Below are positions 11,101-20,426 of a stretch of DNA of 64,000 nucleotides, piece by piece. A model generated the notes under the pieces. It saw only the letters and a list, made by a program, of their open reading frames with translations. It was not told the origin of the DNA and did no database searches. This DNA comes from Coenobita brevimanus. Taxonomy: Eukaryota > Arthropoda > Malacostraca > Decapoda > Coenobitidae. Within the stretch, counting starts at the first letter, position 1. The number at the start of each line of letters is the position of its first letter. Made by a program: the position numbers and the translations under genes. The DNA lies in assembly GCA_032717465.1 (NCBI GenBank), contig CM064655.1, positions 18,104,835 to 18,168,834 on the forward strand. The letters are read 5' to 3'.

Positions 11101-11745
11101 GGAGGGAATGGTAACAGTGGCGGAGACGGTAGCAGTGAAGGAAGGAGGAGGGGTATCGAGGGGGGGCATGGGGGGAGTAGAAGGGGTGGAGGGAGGGGAG
11201 GAGGAGAGAAGCATGGGAGGGGGAAAGGGGGCGAAACTTCCGGCCGGGTCCGTGGCGTACAGGTGCAAACGGCCTGGGTGGGGTGGGGTGGGGTGGGGGA
11301 CGGAACTGGAGCTGCCGGTAGCGGCAGTCAATTGTAGCTCCGAGTTTCTGGGGTAAGTCCAGTCCTAAATACCTGTCGTAGCTCCGGTAGGAGGAGTTGA
11401 AAACAAGTAATTGATGTCAGGTGGACATCGGCTGGTGGGTGTCAACCCGTAGGGCCCGAGTCTCCCCACGGATGGGTAGGGGGCCATTCCACGCATCCAC
11501 AAGGTGAGTGGCAGTGGGGCGGAGTGGGCCAAAGGTCGATTTGTGGCAGGAGAAATAGAGGCTGTAAAGGCAGGACCTGGCTGCTCCCGTATCGACTAGC
11601 AGTCTGGCCTTCACGTCGTTCAATTTCATCTTGTGGTACACTGGGGGGCGATACTTAGGGGTAATTGCCTCCGCCACCGTGGGTTGGTGCAGGGGCGGGC
11701 ATAAAAAATCCAGCTGTCTGGGGCTTTCATTCTCCTGTTCCTGCT
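8198..11745 (-). pseudogene. E1 pol: protease, RT, RNase H, N-terminal integrase, tail domain (integrase core deleted)
   Basis: Protease has LLVDTGAARSCLYS (about 11,610-11,570). RT has FNVLPFGLCNAPATFSRLM and CLAYLDDI (about 10,340-10,240) and is frameshifted just after YLDD. RNase H (9977-9546) has LYTDVSLTAIGAV, ERNYAATKQEC and ITDHQSLQWL. The integrase keeps its zinc-binding region with HLHAHNGIHLGTKK and CHACALGKD, then jumps at about 9,108 from GPSGHITA straight into the proline-rich linker. The whole D,D-35-E core and GPY/F-like module (about 780 bp in E3) are missing. The last part (about 8457-8198) holds the tail domain, MKVRRAVWAPTLGRNHRF to HLQPRGRDFFQEESGEM. Confidence 0.88.
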
Positions 11746-11962
11746 CCTGTTCTCCCGGATGGGGCTCGTCCATGAGTGCCAGTTCATCTTCTGGGGCCTC
11801 ACCTTCTAAAGAGGACACCTTATATGAACCCGGGGCCGTGGTTCTGCGGCGGGCAGCTTTAAGCTGGTCCTGTATGTCATGTAGGGGACAGCGGGAGCTG
11901 CAGGCTGTGAATTCCCATGGATTCACTAGGAGAATATCGGGTTTTCCCGAGGGGCGGGACAC
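11417..11962 (-). pseudogene. E1 gag-protease in-frame fusion
   Basis: One open frame of 181 codons joins the end of gag (LVNPWEFTACSSRCPLHDI, acidic stretch, RQLDF) to the protease (VDTGAARSCLYS). The other copies have GGATTTTTAGG at the border and need a -1 shift; E1 has GGATTTTTTATG, an extra T, which removes the need. This shows how the two frames relate in the other copies. Confidence 0.85.
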
Positions 11963-12551
11963 CGGCAGGAGGGGTGTGACCTAGGCGGGCTGGGCACCGG
12001 GTAGGGCTGGTGTGAGGCAAGGGTGGACGTGGCATGGTCGGGGGAGCCAGGGGTTGTGTAGGAAATTTCTTTACCACATTAATTTGCTGGGGAGTAGAGC
12101 AGGTGGTCAGCAGGCGCCATATGAGCTGGACATCTCTATCCATGTCTCCAGTTGGGTCATGGATAGTAAAGTGTTGTTTAACAACACTCGGAAGCACTCT
12201 GAGCAGAGTGTTAAACGTATGCTGATCCCAGGTTTCCTCATCTGCCTCCGGGTAGGCAGCAGTAACTAGGCGTCTTGCCTATATCAGGGTATTATCTAAA
12301 TCCCCGTCAAATGAAAAACTATCCAACTGGGATAGAGCCACAACTCTCCCTAATGATGGGGTGATGGCTTGAACAATGAACTTTGTAAAGTTCTGCCAGG
12401 TGAGCTCCAGGACGATTTTCGGTGCTATGTTCACCGCCACTTTGCCCAATAGTGGAAGTGTGACTGCAATTTCTGCTGGTCATTATCAAAGCCAATATCC
12501 AGTAAGGGTTTGATTATTGCCAGATAACTGTATGTGTGGTTTAGTTGCCAT
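11746..12551 (-). pseudogene. E1 gag
   Basis: The start codon lies at 12551-12549, in the same context as the other copies (GCAAAATGGCAACTAAACC). Roughly 37 bases are missing after codon 8 compared with E3, changing the frame. Recognisable pieces follow: MLPSVVKQHFTIHDPTGDMD, a proline-rich spacer and the conserved NPWEFTAC-PLHDI block. Like the other family-V gags it has no CCHC zinc knuckle that I can find. Confidence 0.8.
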
Positions 12552-12597
12552 TTTGCCAAATATTTCCTCACTACCTCCCTTCTACGCCCGGGTCAAG

Positions 12598-12615
12598 AAC
12601 CACCGCTGGCCACCA
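12598..12615 (-). promoter_or_regulatory. E1 tRNA primer-binding site
   Basis: Reading minus: TGGTGGCCAGCGGTGGTT, one base after the end of the 5' LTR (CATTACA). It begins with TGG as expected for the complement of a tRNA CCA end, and the same sequence follows the LTR of E2 and E3. I cannot name the primer tRNA from memory. Confidence 0.8.
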
Positions 12616-13501
12616 GTGTAATGCTAGGTGAAAAAGGCCCGACTCCTCGGTTCTAGAACACCTAACGTGTAGTGGGGTCCTGTTTCGAGACCTGGGCTTA
12701 GTGCAATAAAGGGAGGTGGGACAAAAACTCCAGGCGATAACCTATACACGTATATTACCACAGTCAAACACAGGACAAAAACCGCAGATATTACAATACA
12801 GTATGTGGCAGAAAATGAAACCTTAACTAGGATATCAGTATCTCGCAGGATAATGGCTTAACAGATACTGATGCCAACACAGTAATTCTAGTGCATAGGT
12901 GTACAGGGAATACAGGATTGTGGTGCGCGTGGGAGCATGGGGAGTGAGTCACACGGGGGGGGGGGAGGGGGGCGAGAGGGTGACGCACGGCTGGTCAGAA
13001 CACTGTTATAGTAATACTGGGAGGGAGTAAGTATTATTAATTCGAACTTAGTATTTTCTGATAGCAAAGGGGTTTTGACAATTGATTCTGTTCCTCGTCC
13101 AGGTTCTTACGTACACACTAACTGCTGGCAGGAGATTCTTAAAGGGAGGGTGGAGGACACTGGGAATTCACTGTGCTTATGGTAATACAAGTGGGAGAAT
13201 ATTATTAACACTTTTTCTCTACTGTTTCCTGGTAACAAAGGACATTTGTGTATTTTACTATAGGGAATTTCTAGGGGTAGTAGTCTTACTGAGTTTCTAC
13301 AAGGGCGTCACTCGTGAGTCTGATTCACCAGAACTTAGTTTCTGCACTCGTCGTTATTCATCCGCCCGTGATTTCACTCGACCCGATATTTAACATACAT
13401 CAAGTCACTGTATCGCTGTTACACTAATTCTGGGGCAACGTCACACTTAGCATAAGTCACTTAACTAATTCTGGGGCAACACCACACTTAACATAATTTA
13501 C

Positions 13502-15076
13502 TCATATAGTGGGGGTGGCGGGGAGACACTCCGGTAACAACTCTGCCAGAATAGGGGCACCACCAAGGGAGGGCATGCCGAGAGGGCACGGGACGACTCG
13601 CAGGGGCGTCCTCTCTCGTCCAGGGCTGCAGGTGGCAAAGGGGCACGTAGTCTCCGGGCTACGTACAGGAGTGTGGCCCTCAGGACTGGGGCCAAACAGG
13701 TCCAGGAATCTCTGGCTCAAGTCTCGGCCGGAGGTGGAGGTCTTTCGCCGTCTCGGGGGCGTGGAGAGATCACGGCCGGGCGTCCTGGGAAGGGGCTGGA
13801 GTACCCGAGGGCTGCGGCCACCAGAGTCAAGGGACGCTGTCAGGGAGGGGCTGCGGCACTGACCTGAGCTAGGGTCCATCAGGTGGGTCTTCTCCAGGGC
13901 CAGGCATAGGGAGCAGAGGCCAGGGGAGGCTGTAGGGCCTCTCTGGGGTCTTTCGGTGCTGGAGGTCCGGGCTCTCGTCTCATGCTGGGGCAATGACACT
14001 TCTGACACCTCTCTCTGGCCATGGGACCCGGCTATCGGCCGTGGCTGACCAAGGGCGCAACTGTGAGGCGCCAAGGCCTGGCTACTGGCCGTGGCCTGAG
14101 TGGGGGAATCAGCACGCCTCTGGACACCTTTGGAGTGGCCATCGGCCGTCTGACAAAGGTGGGAGCGGCCACAGGCCATCTCCTGCAGGAGGGAGGGGGA
14201 GCGGCTGCAGGCCGACTCAGGGGCAGCACCTTCGGAGCGGCTATCGGCCGTCTGACGAAGGCCGGAGCGACTACAGGCCGTCTCCTTCTGCCTGAGGGAG
14301 GAGCAGCTACAGACCGACTCGGGGGCAACACCTTCGGAGCAGCTACCAGCCATCTGATGAAGGTGGGAGCAGCCACAGGCTGTCTCCTTCTGCTGGAGGG
14401 AGGAGCGGCTACAGGCCGACTCAGGGGCAACACCTTTGGAGCGGCTACCGGCCATCTGACGAAGGTGGGAGCAGCCACAGGCCGTCTCCTTCTGCTGAAG
14501 GGAGGAGTGGCTACAGACTGACTCGGAGGCAACACCTTTGGAGAGGCTACCGGCCATCTGACAAAGGCGGGAGTGGCCACAGGCCGTCTCCTTCTGCTGG
14601 AGGCAGGAGCGGCTACAGGCCGACTCGGGGGCAACACCTTCTGAGCGGCTACCGGCCGTCTGACAAAGGTGGGAGCGATTACCGGCCGTCTCCTTCTGCC
14701 AGGGGGAGGAGCGGCTACAGGCCGACTCCTGCAGGAGGGGGTGTAAGGCGGGTACAGGCTGTCCCTGGAAGAACACCCTCTGATGAAGGCAGGAGCAGCA
14801 ACCAGCCATCTCCTGATTACCCTCAGGCCGGTGAGACACCGGTTCCCTTATGAGGGGTGGGCAGCTATTGGCCGTCCCTAAAGAGAAGGCACCTTCCTGT
14901 AGAAGGCGGGAGCAGCTATCAGCCGTCTCCTGAGGGGCGCTAGTTGGAGCTGGACAGACAGCTCCACCCCGAGCTGATCTGGCAGTCCCACTCCCTGAAG
15001 GTAGTGTCATCTTCCTGGGTCCTGGTGGGGGTGTCGGTGAGTTTCTGGGGGCACTATGCTGTAAATCACGCATTTC
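13502..15076 (-). CDS. LTR-encoded ORF with 34-residue repeats (uninterrupted across E1 5' LTR)
   Basis: The frame is open across nearly the whole LTR. It starts in the adjacent DNA at 15223, so the LTR part is about 524 codons. N-terminal arm: HDLQHSAPRNS and LPSGSGTARSARGGAV. Centre: about five 34-residue repeats with forms such as SSLQQKETACGCSHL and MAGSCSEGVAPES, rich in Ser and Cys. C-terminal arm: ASPGLCSLCLALEKTHLMDP, RDLSQRFLDLFGPSPEGH, ERTPLRVVPCPLGMPSLGG. The C-terminal arm aligns with the LTR ORFs of the other subtypes at LFGPSPEGH and TPLRVV. No known family is recognised. Confidence 0.5.
   Translation of the reverse strand, partial: EMRDLQHSAPRNSPTPPPGPRKMTLPSGSGTARSARGGAVCPAPTSAPQETADSCSRLLQEGAFSLGTANSCPPLIREPVSHRPEGNQEMAGCCSCLHQRVFFQGQPVPALHPLLQESACSRSSPWQKETAGNRSHLCQTAGSRSEGVAPESACSRSCLQQKETACGHSRLCQMAGSLSKGVASESVCSHSSLQQKETACGCSHLRQMAGSRSKGVAPESACSRSSLQQKETACGCSHLHQMAGSCSEGVAPESVCSCSSLRQKETACSRSGLRQTADSRSEGAAPESACSRSPSLLQEMACGRSHLCQTADGHSKGVQRRADSPTQATASSQALAPHSCALGQPRPIAGSHGQREVSEVSLPQHETRARTSSTERPQRGPTASPGLCSLCLALEKTHLMDPSSGQCRSPSLTASLDSGGRSPRVLQPLPRTPGRDLSTPPRRRKTSTSGRDLSQRFLDLFGPSPEGHTPVRSPETTCPFATCSPGRERTPLRVVPCPLGMPSLGGAPILAELLPECLPATPTI
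14121..14735. repeat. 102-bp minisatellite in E1 LTR
   Basis: The landmark GGCAACACCTT (or GGCAGCACCTT) recurs at 14223, 14325, 14427, 14529 and 14631, exactly 102 bp (34 codons) apart, with degraded half units on both sides. Confidence 0.92.
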
Positions 15077-15077
15077 A

Positions 15078-15098
15078 ACATATATATATATATATATA
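15078..15098. repeat. TA microsatellite between two LTRs
   Basis: ACATATATATATATATATATA separates the start of the E1 5' LTR from the end of the next minus-strand LTR. A similar TA run separates the two LTRs at 20407-20426. Confidence 0.9.
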
Positions 15099-15810
15099 TG
15101 TAATGCTAGGTGTTTAAGGCTCGACTTCTCATTCCTAGAATACCTTACGTGTAGCGGGTTCCTCTTTTGAGACCGGGGCTTAGGACAAATAAGAGAGAGG
15201 CAGGACAGAAAAACTCCAGGCAATAACCTTTACACGTGTATTACTCAGTCAGACAAGGGACAACAGCAGATGTTACAACACAATATTTGGTCAGTTACAA
15301 ACACTTATAACTAGATAATCAGTATCTCGCAGGATACTATGGTAGTATGCACTTGAATAACACTCGAGGCGTAGTGTACAGATTTAGTACAATCCAGGGT
15401 CTCTGTGCACATGGAGGAGTTAGCGATGAGGCTCACTAGGGGAGGATGTGAGGCACTGGGGTCTATTGTGTTTATGGTAGTCTGAGGTGGAGGTTATTGA
15501 TAGCGTGTTCAACTTACTATTTTCTGAGAGCAAGGGATTTTTGGTTAATTATCATAATACGGTCCAAGGCTTCTGCACTTGTGGAGGAGTTAGAGATGAG
15601 GCTCACTAGGGGAGGGTGCAAGGCACTGGGGTCGAATTGTATTTATGGTAATATGAGGTGGAGGTTATTGATAGCGTGTTCGATTTATTATTTTCTAAGA
15701 GCAAGGGACATTTGGGCAAATTACCCCTGGGGGTAGGGGGGTTTTCAAGAATACTCCCCCAGTATCCCTGCTTGTCGTAAAAGGCGACTAAAAGGGTTGG
15801 CGGAGGGTTA

Positions 15811-16722
15811 GTGCCCCGCCCCGGAAAACAACTAACTAAAAAAACAAACAAGAAGCCTCGGACAAGGACTGACCAAACGTTGACGACCAAGGACCGGACA
15901 AAGGACATTGCAACTGGAACTTGGAATGTAAGGGGAGCAAATGATGAGGTGAAAGAGAGAGAGATTGTCCAGGTGCTTGAGGATGCGAAAGTGGATGTAT
16001 GTGGAATAACTGAAACAAAATGGAGAGGAGAAAGTGTGAGAGAATGGGAGTATGGATGGGGTATATGTGCAGGAGTAGGTGAGAATGAGAGGGCAAAGGA
16101 AGGAGTATGTATAGTTGTGAGTAAAAGATGGAAGAGGAGCATAAGACAGTATGGATCAGTTGGATCAAGGATTGTGTGGGTAAAGTTGAAAGTTGGAATA
16201 CAAATGTGGGTGACTGTGTGTGTGTATGCGCCAACGCAAGATCGTGCTAGAAGAGTGAGAGAAGAGTTCTGGACAAATGTAGAAGTGTGCATGGAAAAGT
16301 TTGGAAGGAATGAGAGAGTGTTTTTGATTGGTGATATGAATGGTAAAGTTGGGAATGTGAAGGTGGATGGAATAGTTGGTGAGTGGGGTGTGCCTGCTGA
16401 GGTAGATGAGAATGGGAGTGCATTAGTGGACATTTGTGCTGGGAGGGGGTTGGTGATAGCCAATACCCTCTTCAGGCATAAAATGATCCACAGGTATACA
16501 GTGCGAGTGATGAGAAGGGTGGGTGGTGAACTGAGTGAAAGGAAGGCAATGATTGATTATGTGTATGTGGATGAAAGGATGCGAAGATGTATATTGGATG
16601 CAAGAGTTTATAGAGGTTGGGGGAGTGGACTTTCTGACCACTACTTGGTGGTGGCCAGAATTAAAGTTCAAGTAAGATGGAGGAATAGAAGAAGGGAAAG
16701 ACGAGAGGAAGGAGTACAGTAG
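15811..16722 (+). pseudogene. RTE apurinic-like endonuclease domain
   Basis: A 303-codon frame with the marks of an APE-type endonuclease: IATGTWNVRGAND near residue 30, the catalytic-Glu motif GITETKWRG, VCVYAPTQD, FLIGDMNGKVG and the C-terminal SDHYLVVARI with catalytic His. This domain nicks target DNA for target-primed reverse transcription. The stop at 16720-16722 lies about one dozen bases before the RT frame opens; the RT frame is open upstream too, so a single-base indel near 16,705 probably split one protein. Confidence 0.85.
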
Positions 16723-16733
16723 TTGCAAGGAGA

Positions 16734-18889
16734 GTGGAAAGGTTACAAGAGGATGAGAAAAAGGAAGAGTATAAGAGAGAAGTGGAGGAACGATTGGGCA
16801 AATATGAATTGGAGCAGATGGGGGACGTGGAAGGTGTGTGTAGAATATTTACAGAAGAAATATGTGCAGCATGTGATGTGGTGTGTGGAAAGAAGAGAAG
16901 ACGGAGGGGGGTGCAAGGAACAGCATGGTGGACTGAAGAGGTGAAACGGGCTGTGGCACAAAAGAAGAAAGCATACAATGAATGGATGAGAAATAGGGGC
17001 ATGGAAGAAGTTGAGAGGCGGAAGAGAGAGTTATATGTAGAAAGAAAGAGAGAGGTGAAAAGATTAGTAAGAGAGAGTAAGAAGAGAGTGGATGAGGAAT
17101 TTGGAAGGAATTTGAGTGTAAAGTGGAGGGACTGTAAGAAAATGTTCTGGAAAGAGGTGAAAAGAGTAAGACAGGGTGGAAGTGAAGTTAGCAGGGGAGT
17201 GAAAGATAAAAATGGTAGATTACTAGTGGAGAAGGGAGAAAAAGTGAGCAGATGGAGAGAACACTTTAAGGAATTGTTGAACGTGGAGGATGGAAGTAAT
17301 GCGAGTATAAGTGGCTGGGGTATGGCTGGGAGAAGGAGGGAGGTGAGAAGACAGGAAGAAATCAGTAGGATAGAAGTTGTGGAAGCAATGAAGAAAGTTA
17401 AATTGGGGAAAGCCCCAGGAATTGATGGAGTGTGTGGTGAAATGCTGAAGCATGGGGGAGAGATAGTAGTAGAATGGATGTGGAAGATGTGCAGATTGGC
17501 CTGGGAGGAAGGTAGAGTCCCGGAGGATTGGAAGTCAGGTATAATTATTCCCTTGTACAAAGGAAAAGGGGAAAAAGAAGTGTGTGGTAATCATAGGGGC
17601 GGCATTTGTCTTCTTAGTATAATAGGAAAAGTGTATGGTAGGATACTTATTGACAGAGTTAGAGAAAGAACAGAGAAATTAGTTGGAGAAGAACAGGGAG
17701 GCTTTAGGAAGGGAAGAGGTTGTGTAGATCAGATATTCATTCTCAGATCTTTAGTGGAAAAGTTTCTAGAGAAGGGAAAGAAGTTGTATGCGGCTTTCAT
17801 GGATTTGGAGAAAGCATATGACAGGGTGGATAGACTAGGATTGTGGAAAGTGTTAAGAATATATGGAGTAGATGGGAAGTTGTTGAATGCTGTGAAGAGT
17901 ATGTACGATGGTGCGAAGGCTGCAGTGCGTGTGGATGGTGAACTAAGTGAATTTTTCTCTTTGAAAGTTGGGTTGAAACAGGGATGTGTCATGTCTCCAT
18001 GGTTGTTCAATCTGTACATGGATGGGGTAATAAAAGAGGTACAAGGTAGGGTAGTGGATGTTGGAGTGGCCCTGGTGAGAGAGGATAGTGTTTGGAAACT
18101 CCCTGTACTGTTGTTTGCAGATGATACTGTGTTGTTGAGTGAAGACGAAGGGGAGCTGCAAGGCTTGGTGGATGACTTTGAGAGAGTGTGTAAGAAACGG
18201 AATCTAAAGGTGAATACAGGGAAGAGTAAAGTGATGGTCTTTGAGAGAGGTGAAGTCAGTGAATGTACAACGAGGTTGGATGGTGAGGAATTGGAAAATG
18301 TGAGTACGTTTAAGTACTTGGGTAGTGTGATGAGTAAGGATGGAGGTTTGGGGGGTGAAGTGCTTGAAAGGGTACAGCAGGGAAGAAAGGTTGCTGGTTC
18401 TTTGAAAGCAGTGACAAGAAACAGGGAAGTGAGCATGGAAGTGAAAAAGTTACTACATGACAGTATTGTGATACCAACTCTAACGTACGGAAGTGAAGCT
18501 TGGACGTTGTTGGAAGGACACAAGTCAAGAGTGAGAGCCGTGGGAATGAGTTATTTAAGAGGAGCCTGTGGAGTCACATGGAGAGACAGGCTGACTAATG
18601 AGGATATAAAGGAGCGTTGTGGTGTTGATGTGGATGTGACAGGAAGCGTTATGAGGAACACACTGAGGTGGTTTGGCCATGTGGAGAGGATGGAGGGTGA
18701 AAGACTGACGAAGAGAGTGTATGTGAGGTGGAGGGGGAAAGAGGGAGGGGGAGGCCGAGGATGAGATGGAGAGATGGGGTGGAGAGGTATATGAGATAGG
18801 GGGGTGTGAGTTGGGAGCAGGGGAGTGAAATGGCGGGGGACAGGGCGACTTGGAGGCGATTTGTTTGTGGCCACCCCAAACGGGATTGA
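16734..18889 (+). pseudogene. RTE reverse transcriptase
   Basis: Open to 18764 (676 codons), then continuing in another frame after a G-run slip, through RPRMRWRDGVERY and a final FVCGHPKRD to a TGA at 18,887-18,889. RT motifs in order: KLGKAPGIDGVCGEMLK, GIIIPLYKGKGEK, GGFRKGRGCVDQIF, AAFMDLEKAYDRVD, GLKQGCVMSPWLFNLY, catalytic LLFADDTVLLS, and LKVNTGKSKVMVF. The catalytic Asp pair is intact. The N-terminal 150 residues are basic and charged. It would copy its own RNA at the nicked target. Codon and base composition (AG-rich sense strand) differ sharply from the GC-rich LTR around it. Confidence 0.88.
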
Positions 18890-18899
18890 GGCGTCTGGC

Positions 18900-18917
18900 A
18901 ATAGATAGATAGATAGA
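18900..18917 (+). repeat. ATAG microsatellite tail of RTE element
   Basis: ATAGATAGATAGATAGAC follows the last coding segment and marks the 3' end; LTR sequence resumes at once with TAATATGAGCTCC. Confidence 0.9.
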
Positions 18918-19148
18918 CTAATATGAGCTCCACGGCTTGGGTGTTTCACAGATTATAATATGAGAGGTGTCACACATGAGTCTTATTCACTATCACTTGG
19001 ATTCTACATGGGTTATTCAATATTCCGCCCTGTCGTATATTAGACCATTATTCCAACTTCACGTAAACACTTGGCCTGGTGCTAGGAATGCACACTATTG
19101 CCTCATCACTGTTACACTGTATTCAGGGTGCAATCACGGTCCCATAAG

Positions 19149-19526
19149 TCACTGGACGGCAGGTGCGGTGGGGAGACATGCCGGCGACAGTTCTGCCGGG
19201 ACAGGGGCACCGCCAGGGGAGGTCATGCTGAGGGGGCACGGGACGACACGCAGGGGCGTCTTCTCATGTCCGGGGCTGCAGGTGGCGAAGGGGCCCGTGG
19301 TTTCCGGGCTAGGAACAGAAGTATGGTCCTCAGGACTGGGGCTGAACAATTCCCTGAACCTCTCGGTCAGGTCTCGGCCGGAGGTAGAGGTCCTTCGCCG
19401 TCGGGGCGTAGAGATGTCCCACCTGGGCATTCTAGGGAGGGCCTGTAGTTCCCGAGGACTGCGGCCCCCAGAGCCAGGCAGTGCCGTCAGGGAGAGGCTG
19501 CAACACTGGTCTGCATCAGGGTCCAT
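19149..19526 (-). pseudogene. LTR-encoded ORF C-terminal arm (split LTR)
   Basis: 125 codons with GSGGRSPRELQALPRMP, RDLTERFRELFSPSPEDH, KTPLRVVPCPLSM and CLPTAPAVQ. Same arm as in the E1 LTR. The upstream repeat part (to about 20,260) is open only in pieces, for example 20261-19755. Confidence 0.5.
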
Positions 19527-20406
19527 CAGGTGGGTTTTCTCCAGGGCCAGGAGTAGGGAGCAGAGGCCGGGGGAGGCCAGTACTCTCCTACGTCCACTGT
19601 GTCGGGGGTCAGGATACTTGCCTCACGCTGAGGCGGCGGGGCTGCTCTCAACTGCTTCCAGCCATGGGGCCCGGCTACTGGCCATGGCTTCCCAGGGGTG
19701 CGACCATAAGGCACCGAGGCCCAGCTACTGGCCATGGCCTGAGTGGGGGGATAGTCACCAGTGCACTTGGGACACCTTCAGAGTGGTTACCGGCCGTCTG
19801 ACGAAGGCGGGAGCAGCTACAGACCGACTCCTGCAGGCAGGGTGTGGAGCGGCTACGGGCCGACTCAGGGGCAACGCCTTCGGAGTGGCTACTGGCCGTC
19901 TGATGAAGGTGGGAGTGGCTACAGGCCGTCTTCGGTGGGACACCTTCTGATGAAGGCGGGAGCGACTACAGGCCGTCTTCTGTTTACCCTCAGGTCGGCT
20001 ACTGGCCAATTCCTTAGCGAGGGGCGGGCGGCTACTGGCCATCCCAAGAGAGAAGACACCTTCAGAGAGGCTACTGACACACTCCTGTAGAAGATGGGAG
20101 TGGCTACAGGCCAACACTTTAGGGGTGCTGGTCGGAGCTGGACAGACAGCTCCACCCCGAGATGGATTGATGGAACCTTGCCTGGAAGGTAGTGCAGGAT
20201 TCCTGCTATGGCAACGGTGGGGTGGCTCCAAGTCATAGGGGCGTACAGCCCGGGCTTGCATGTGCTGTTGTCATGCCGAGTCGCGGTGTGCTGCTGCTGC
20301 TCCTCTTTGGGGTCCTTGTGGGGGTGTCGGGGAGTTTCCAGGGGCACTATGCTGAATCCCTGGTGGAGGTTATTGGGCATTCCCAGCGACACTATGCTGT
20401 ATTTCA

Positions 20407-20426
20407 ATATATATATATATATATGG
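20407..20426. repeat. TA microsatellite at the centre of an LTR palindrome
   Basis: A TA run followed by GG. To the left the LTR start lies on minus (GTATTTCA), to the right an LTR start lies on plus (TAAAATACAGCATAG), so two LTRs meet head to head here. Confidence 0.92.

Larger units (their letters stand above)
7974..15077 (-). mobile_element. Family-V element E1 (minus strand), truncated 3' LTR, integrase deleted
   Basis: From right to left: 5' LTR 15077-12617, PBS 12615-12598, gag, gag-protease fusion, RT, RNase H, N-terminal integrase, proline-rich linker, tail domain, PPT (CCAGGAGGAGAGTGG), and only about 224 bp of 3' LTR. The internal region is about 4.4 kb against 5.2 kb in E3; most of the difference is the missing integrase core. 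It belongs to the LTR subtype that starts TGAAATGC and has the 102-bp minisatellite. Confidence 0.88.
12617..15077 (-). repeat. E1 5' LTR (2461 bp)
   Basis: On the minus strand it starts TGAAATGCGTGATTTACAGC at 15077 and ends CACCTAGCATTACA at 12617, followed by one base and the PBS. It carries the 102-bp minisatellite and an open LTR frame. Its right edge abuts a TA microsatellite and then another LTR in the same orientation. Confidence 0.88.
15722..18917 (+). mobile_element. RTE-type non-LTR retrotransposon, near full length (about 3.2 kb)
   Basis: The 5' end has CCCTGCTTGTCGTAAAAGGC and GACTAAAAGGGTTGGCGGAG. Then comes an endonuclease-RT coding region and a short 3' end closing in an ATAG microsatellite at 18,900-18,917. 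Length, EN-then-RT order, absence of a gag-like ORF and the microsatellite tail fit the RTE clade; clade assignment is from memory of such elements, not a tree. Two frame changes (between EN and RT, and in a G-rich run near 18,745) prevent a single product. Confidence 0.85.
15099..20406 (-). mobile_element. Family-V solo LTR split by an RTE-type element
   Basis: On the minus strand it starts TGAAATACAGCATAG (20406) and ends CACCTAGCATTACA (15099). Removing the RTE insertion leaves about 2.1 kb. The interruption is verified by the plus-strand LTR at 20427-22770, where the matching sequence (about 22,110) runs through uninterrupted. Within it, two copies of a segment with AGGAGTTAGAGATGAGGCTC and TATTGATAGCGTGTTC lie near 15,410-15,700. 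Confidence 0.85.
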
